This document shows, piece after piece, positions 61,296 to 64,000 of a DNA stretch of 64,000 nucleotides. The stretch is from positions 99,129 to 163,128 of the forward strand of contig NZ_VNJI01000012.1 of the NCBI RefSeq assembly GCF_007786445.1. Direction: 5' to 3'. Source of the stretch: Paenibacillus cremeus (GTDB lineage Bacteria; Bacillota; Bacilli; Paenibacillales; NBRC-103111). Both the position numbers and the translations under genes were made by a program. The first letter of the stretch is position 1, and the number at the start of each line of letters is the position of its first letter. The notes under the pieces were generated by a model that did not search any database, was not told the origin of the DNA, and worked only from the letters and a program-made list of their open reading frames with translations.

Positions 61296-63248
61296 ATGCT
61301 GCTGCAAGTCACGGGAATCCAAAAAAGCTACGGGGTCACCTCCGTGCTTTCCAATATATCGCTGCAGATTGAAGCGCGGGAGCGGATCGGCCTCGTAGGC
61401 GTCAACGGCGCAGGCAAATCAACGCTGCTGCAAATCATCGCAGGCGAGCTTTCTTATGATAGCGGGAACATTTTTAAAGCGAAGGAAACGAAGATCGGCT
61501 ACCTCAAGCAAAACAGCGGTCTTAATTCGAACCGTTCGATCTGGGACGAGCTGCTCAGCGTGTTCGCCTCCTTGATCGACAATGAGCGCGAGCTGCGCAA
61601 ATTGGAAGCGCTCATGGCCGATCCGGACGTGCTGGCCGATGAGAAAAAAACCGAGGACACCATGCAGCGCTACGCGCAGCTGTCGGAGACCTTTCGCCTG
61701 CAAGGCGGATATGAAATTGAAGCAAAAATTCGCGGCATTCTCAACGGGATGGGCTTCGGGGACATGGACCCTGCTACCTCATGCCAAGCGCTGAGCGGCG
61801 GGCAGAAAACCCGGCTGGCGCTGGCCAAAATGCTGCTGGAAGCGCCCGATCTGCTGCTGCTTGACGAGCCGACCAACCATCTCGACATTCAGACGCTGAC
61901 GTGGCTGGAGCAATATTTGCGCTCGTATTCCGGAGCGATTCTGGTCGTCTCCCATGACCGGTATTTTCTAGACGCCCTGGTGGATGCGATCTACGAGATC
62001 GAGCGGACCACCTCGCGCCGGTACACCGGTAACTATACGCGTTACGTCGAGCTGAAAGAAGCGGAGTATGAAATTCAGCTCAAGCAATTCGAAAAGCAGC
62101 AGGAAGAGATCAGCAAAATGGAGGAGTTCATTCAGCGCAATATCGTGCGCGCCTCCACTACAAAGCGGGCGCAAAGCCGCCGGAAAGCGCTTGAGAAAAT
62201 GGACCGGCTGGACAAGCCGATGGGCGATTTGAAGCGCGCGAGCTTTTCCTTCGAGGTCGAGGTGCCTTCCGGACGCGAGGTGCTCGATGTCCGCAACGTA
62301 GCGGTATCCTACGACGGGAAAAAGCCGCTCGTGGAGCAGGTGAAGTTTCAACTGCGCCGCGGCGATACGGCAGCTCTGATCGGACCGAACGGTATCGGCA
62401 AATCAACCCTGCTGAAGACGCTGATCGGCCAGCATCAGCCGGATCGCGGCTCCTTCGATTGGGGAGCGAATGTCCGCATTGGCTACTATGATCAGGAGCA
62501 GACCGGACTCAACATGAATGCCACGGTTCTCGATGAGCTGTGGAATATGTACCCTCATTTGGAGGAAGCGCGTATCCGGACCGTGCTCGGCAATTTCTTG
62601 TTCAGCGGCGAGGATGTATTCAAAAAGGTCGGGTCGCTCAGCGGGGGCGAGAAAGCGCGGGTAGCTTTGGCCAAGCTCATGCTGCAAAAAGCGAACGTCC
62701 TGATCCTCGACGAGCCGACCAACCATCTGGATTTGTACAGCAAGGAAGTGCTGGAGTCCGCGCTCATCGATTACGAGGGCACGCTGCTGTTCATTTCGCA
62801 TGACCGGTATTTCTTGAACAAAATGGCGGAACGGATGCTCGAATTGAGCTCGGACGGCGTTACCGACTACCTCGGTAATTACGACGACTACGTGGAGAAA
62901 AAGCTGGAGCTGGCGGAGATGGAGCAGCAGCGTCTCTTAGCCGAGGCGGCTAAAAAGGCGACCAGCTCGGCAGCAGCTGCAAGCAGTGCAGGCACAGCTA
63001 GCGAGAGCAGTGGCTACGAAGCGGGCAAGCAGGCGAAGCGCGAGGAGCGCAATCGTCAGCGCAAGCTGGAGCAGCTGGAGCAGCAAATCGCCCAGCTGGA
63101 GGACGCAATCGGCGCGCTGGAGGCGGAGCTGGCGCTGCCGGAGGTGTATAACGACTACGTGCTCGTGCAGGAGAAGAACACGCAGCTGGAAGCGAAAAAG
63201 ACGGAGCTGGCGGAGTGCTACGAGCAGTGGGAGCAGCTGGCGGAATAA
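61296..63248 (+). CDS. ABC-F family ATPase (YdiF/Uup-like)
   Basis: 650 residues without membrane segments: two ABC domains with Walker A GLVGVNGAGKSTLLQ and ALIGPNGIGKSTLLK, signatures LSGGQKTRLALAKMLL and LSGGEKARVALAKLML, and Walker B LLLLDEPTNHLD and VLILDEPTNHLD. The inter-domain linker (about 245-310) is helical, and the C-terminus (about 590-645) is coiled coil. ABC-F proteins act on the ribosome. The B. subtilis neighbour of moaC, ydiF, has the same architecture and position. It is probably housekeeping, not resistance. AGGAGG precedes the ATG by eight bases. Confidence 0.93.
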   Translation: MLLQVTGIQKSYGVTSVLSNISLQIEARERIGLVGVNGAGKSTLLQIIAGELSYDSGNIFKAKETKIGYLKQNSGLNSNRSIWDELLSVFASLIDNERELRKLEALMADPDVLADEKKTEDTMQRYAQLSETFRLQGGYEIEAKIRGILNGMGFGDMDPATSCQALSGGQKTRLALAKMLLEAPDLLLLDEPTNHLDIQTLTWLEQYLRSYSGAILVVSHDRYFLDALVDAIYEIERTTSRRYTGNYTRYVELKEAEYEIQLKQFEKQQEEISKMEEFIQRNIVRASTTKRAQSRRKALEKMDRLDKPMGDLKRASFSFEVEVPSGREVLDVRNVAVSYDGKKPLVEQVKFQLRRGDTAALIGPNGIGKSTLLKTLIGQHQPDRGSFDWGANVRIGYYDQEQTGLNMNATVLDELWNMYPHLEEARIRTVLGNFLFSGEDVFKKVGSLSGGEKARVALAKLMLQKANVLILDEPTNHLDLYSKEVLESALIDYEGTLLFISHDRYFLNKMAERMLELSSDGVTDYLGNYDDYVEKKLELAEMEQQRLLAEAAKKATSSAAAASSAGTASESSGYEAGKQAKREERNRQRKLEQLEQQIAQLEDAIGALEAELALPEVYNDYVLVQEKNTQLEAKKTELAECYEQWEQLAE

Positions 63249-63256
63249 ATAGTTAT

Positions 63257-63284
63257 GGGGTGTCCATGGGGACACCCTTTTTTG
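63257..63284 (+). terminator. Terminator of the ABC-F gene
   Basis: GGGTGTCC pairs with GGACACCC around ATGG, followed by six T residues. Confidence 0.92.
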
Positions 63285-63296
63285 ATTCGAGCCTCT

Positions 63297-64000
63297 TTAG
63301 TCGGTCTCGGTGAGGCGAAGAAGCAGCAGCGGTACGCTGCTGTAGATGATCATGCAGCCGGCGGCGACGATGCCCGAATCGTTGAGGGCTAGCGCGGCTA
63401 AGGCGCCAATGACGCCCGCGAAGCACCCGTGCATCAGCAGCGGGTAGCGCTCCTCCCACCGGCGGAGCCGTCCTTTCGGCCGCAGCACCAGCGCGGCCAT
63501 GACGGCCAGGCCGGTGAGCAGCACCTTGCTCCAGGCGGAGACGCGGATCAGGTGCGCATTCATCGCCAGCTTGCGATGGATGATCGCCCCGATCACGTCG
63601 TAGCGCCCCTGGCGCAGCGCTTCGAAGGCCCGGCCGACATGGCTCGGGCCGGGCCCCTGGCTGCCGCCGGAGCCTACGGCGGCGGGGGCGCTTGCGGCTG
63701 CGGCCGCAGCTGGACCACCGGCGGGGCCGGGGGGCCAGGCGGCGTTCAGCAGCCACAGCCCCGCGAGCGCGCCCGCCAGCGGCAGCGCGAGCGCGAGCGC
63801 CAGGCGGCGCCACCGCAGGGCGCCGCGAGCGGCCAGGCGCGCAGCCAGCGCGCCAAAGGCGGCTGCGGCGCAGAGCGCGCCGCCGGCCTTGGCGCCGAGC
63901 GCCGGCGCGGCGAAGTAGGCGGCGAGACCGCCGCCGACGGCCGCCGCGGGCGCGAGGGCGCGCCAGGGCCGGGCGGCCGCGCGAGCCGCCGCGGGCCGCC
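63297..64000 (-). CDS. C-terminal part of a GC-rich membrane protein (runs off the window)
   Basis: One frame stays open from the stop at 63297 to the window edge, more than 230 codons. It contains several hydrophobic segments (LALPLAGALAGLWLLNA, VLLTGLAVMAALVLRP, VIGALAALALNDSGIVAAG), an Ala/Gly/Pro-rich loop, and the block RAFEALRQGRYDVIGAIIHR then KLAMNAHLIRVSAWSK. That block recalls the C-terminal membrane part of alkaline-phosphatase-superfamily membrane proteins, but the match is from memory. A GTG at 63596 would give only 99 residues, and the frame plainly continues. Very GC-rich compared with the rest. Confidence 0.7.
   Translation of the reverse strand, partial: RPAAARAAARPWRALAPAAAVGGGLAAYFAAPALGAKAGGALCAAAAFGALAARLAARGALRWRRLALALALPLAGALAGLWLLNAAWPPGPAGGPAAAAAASAPAAVGSGGSQGPGPSHVGRAFEALRQGRYDVIGAIIHRKLAMNAHLIRVSAWSKVLLTGLAVMAALVLRPKGRLRRWEERYPLLMHGCFAGVIGALAALALNDSGIVAAGCMIIYSSVPLLLLRLTETD

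Overview
The window reads as chromosomal DNA of a Gram-positive, spore-forming, low-to-mid-GC bacterium of the Paenibacillaceae (most likely Paenibacillus or a close relative). The evidence is strong AGGAGG-type ribosome binding sites with ATG/GTG/TTG starts, TTGACA/TATAAT promoters, a CIRCE-controlled groESL operon, an SLH-domain surface protein, the spore cortex regulator CmpA, and gene orders shared with Bacillus subtilis (ydcC-alr-ndoAI-ndoA, tex-cmpA-sprT, moaC-tatA-tatC-groES-groEL next to an ABC-F gene).

Layout. 0-5.4 kb: a heptad-repeat coiled-coil protein, a two-gene ABC exporter, a Gly/Tyr-rich small protein, a DUF1128 protein, a TetR regulator and a YigZ protein. 5.4-16 kb: central metabolism and repair (pgi, ppnP, tkt, purU, endonuclease IV), a membrane GGDEF protein, a DUF2621 protein, an SLH protein and a glycerophosphodiesterase. 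16-22.3 kb: a YhgE/Pip membrane protein, a previously uncounted 24-codon gene with its own promoter and terminator, a small CxxC membrane protein, four tRNA genes (Leu-GAG, Glu-UUC, Ser-GCU, Asn-GUU) with unusual trailing repeats, corA and galE. 22.3-30 kb: sprT-like, cmpA, tex, the ndoAI/ndoA toxin-antitoxin pair, alr, ferritin, a Fur-boxed DUF1450 gene and a YdcC-type lipoprotein.

30-54 kb is a markedly AT-rich surface-glycan locus lying between housekeeping genes of ordinary composition. Reading leftward from 47.4 kb, one long operon makes GDP-D-rhamnose (ManC, Gmd, Rmd), exports a polymer by an ABC transporter (Wzm/Wzt with a C-terminal recognition domain), encodes a coiled-coil methyltransferase that could cap chains, three GT4-family glycosyltransferase genes (one a two-domain fusion), and then a set not expected here: a multi-span GT-C-like transferase, a small ArnE/F-like flippase candidate, a decaprenyl-phosphate phosphoribosyltransferase (UbiA) homologue and a PAP2-like phosphatase. 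Reading rightward from 47.6 kb are a polyprenyl glycosyl-1-phosphate transferase, two GT4 enzymes and an O-antigen-ligase/TPR protein. Together this resembles an S-layer or secondary-cell-wall glycan locus with an added lipid-linked pentose branch; that branch is the most novel hypothesis in the window.

54-64 kb: groESL, tatAC behind a molybdopterin gene set (moaC, mog, moeA-like) and 5-formyl-THF cyclo-ligase, a secreted EEP-family hydrolase, an ABC-F ATPase, and the truncated end of a GC-rich membrane protein that runs off the window. Assignments come from motif reading only; no database search was run.
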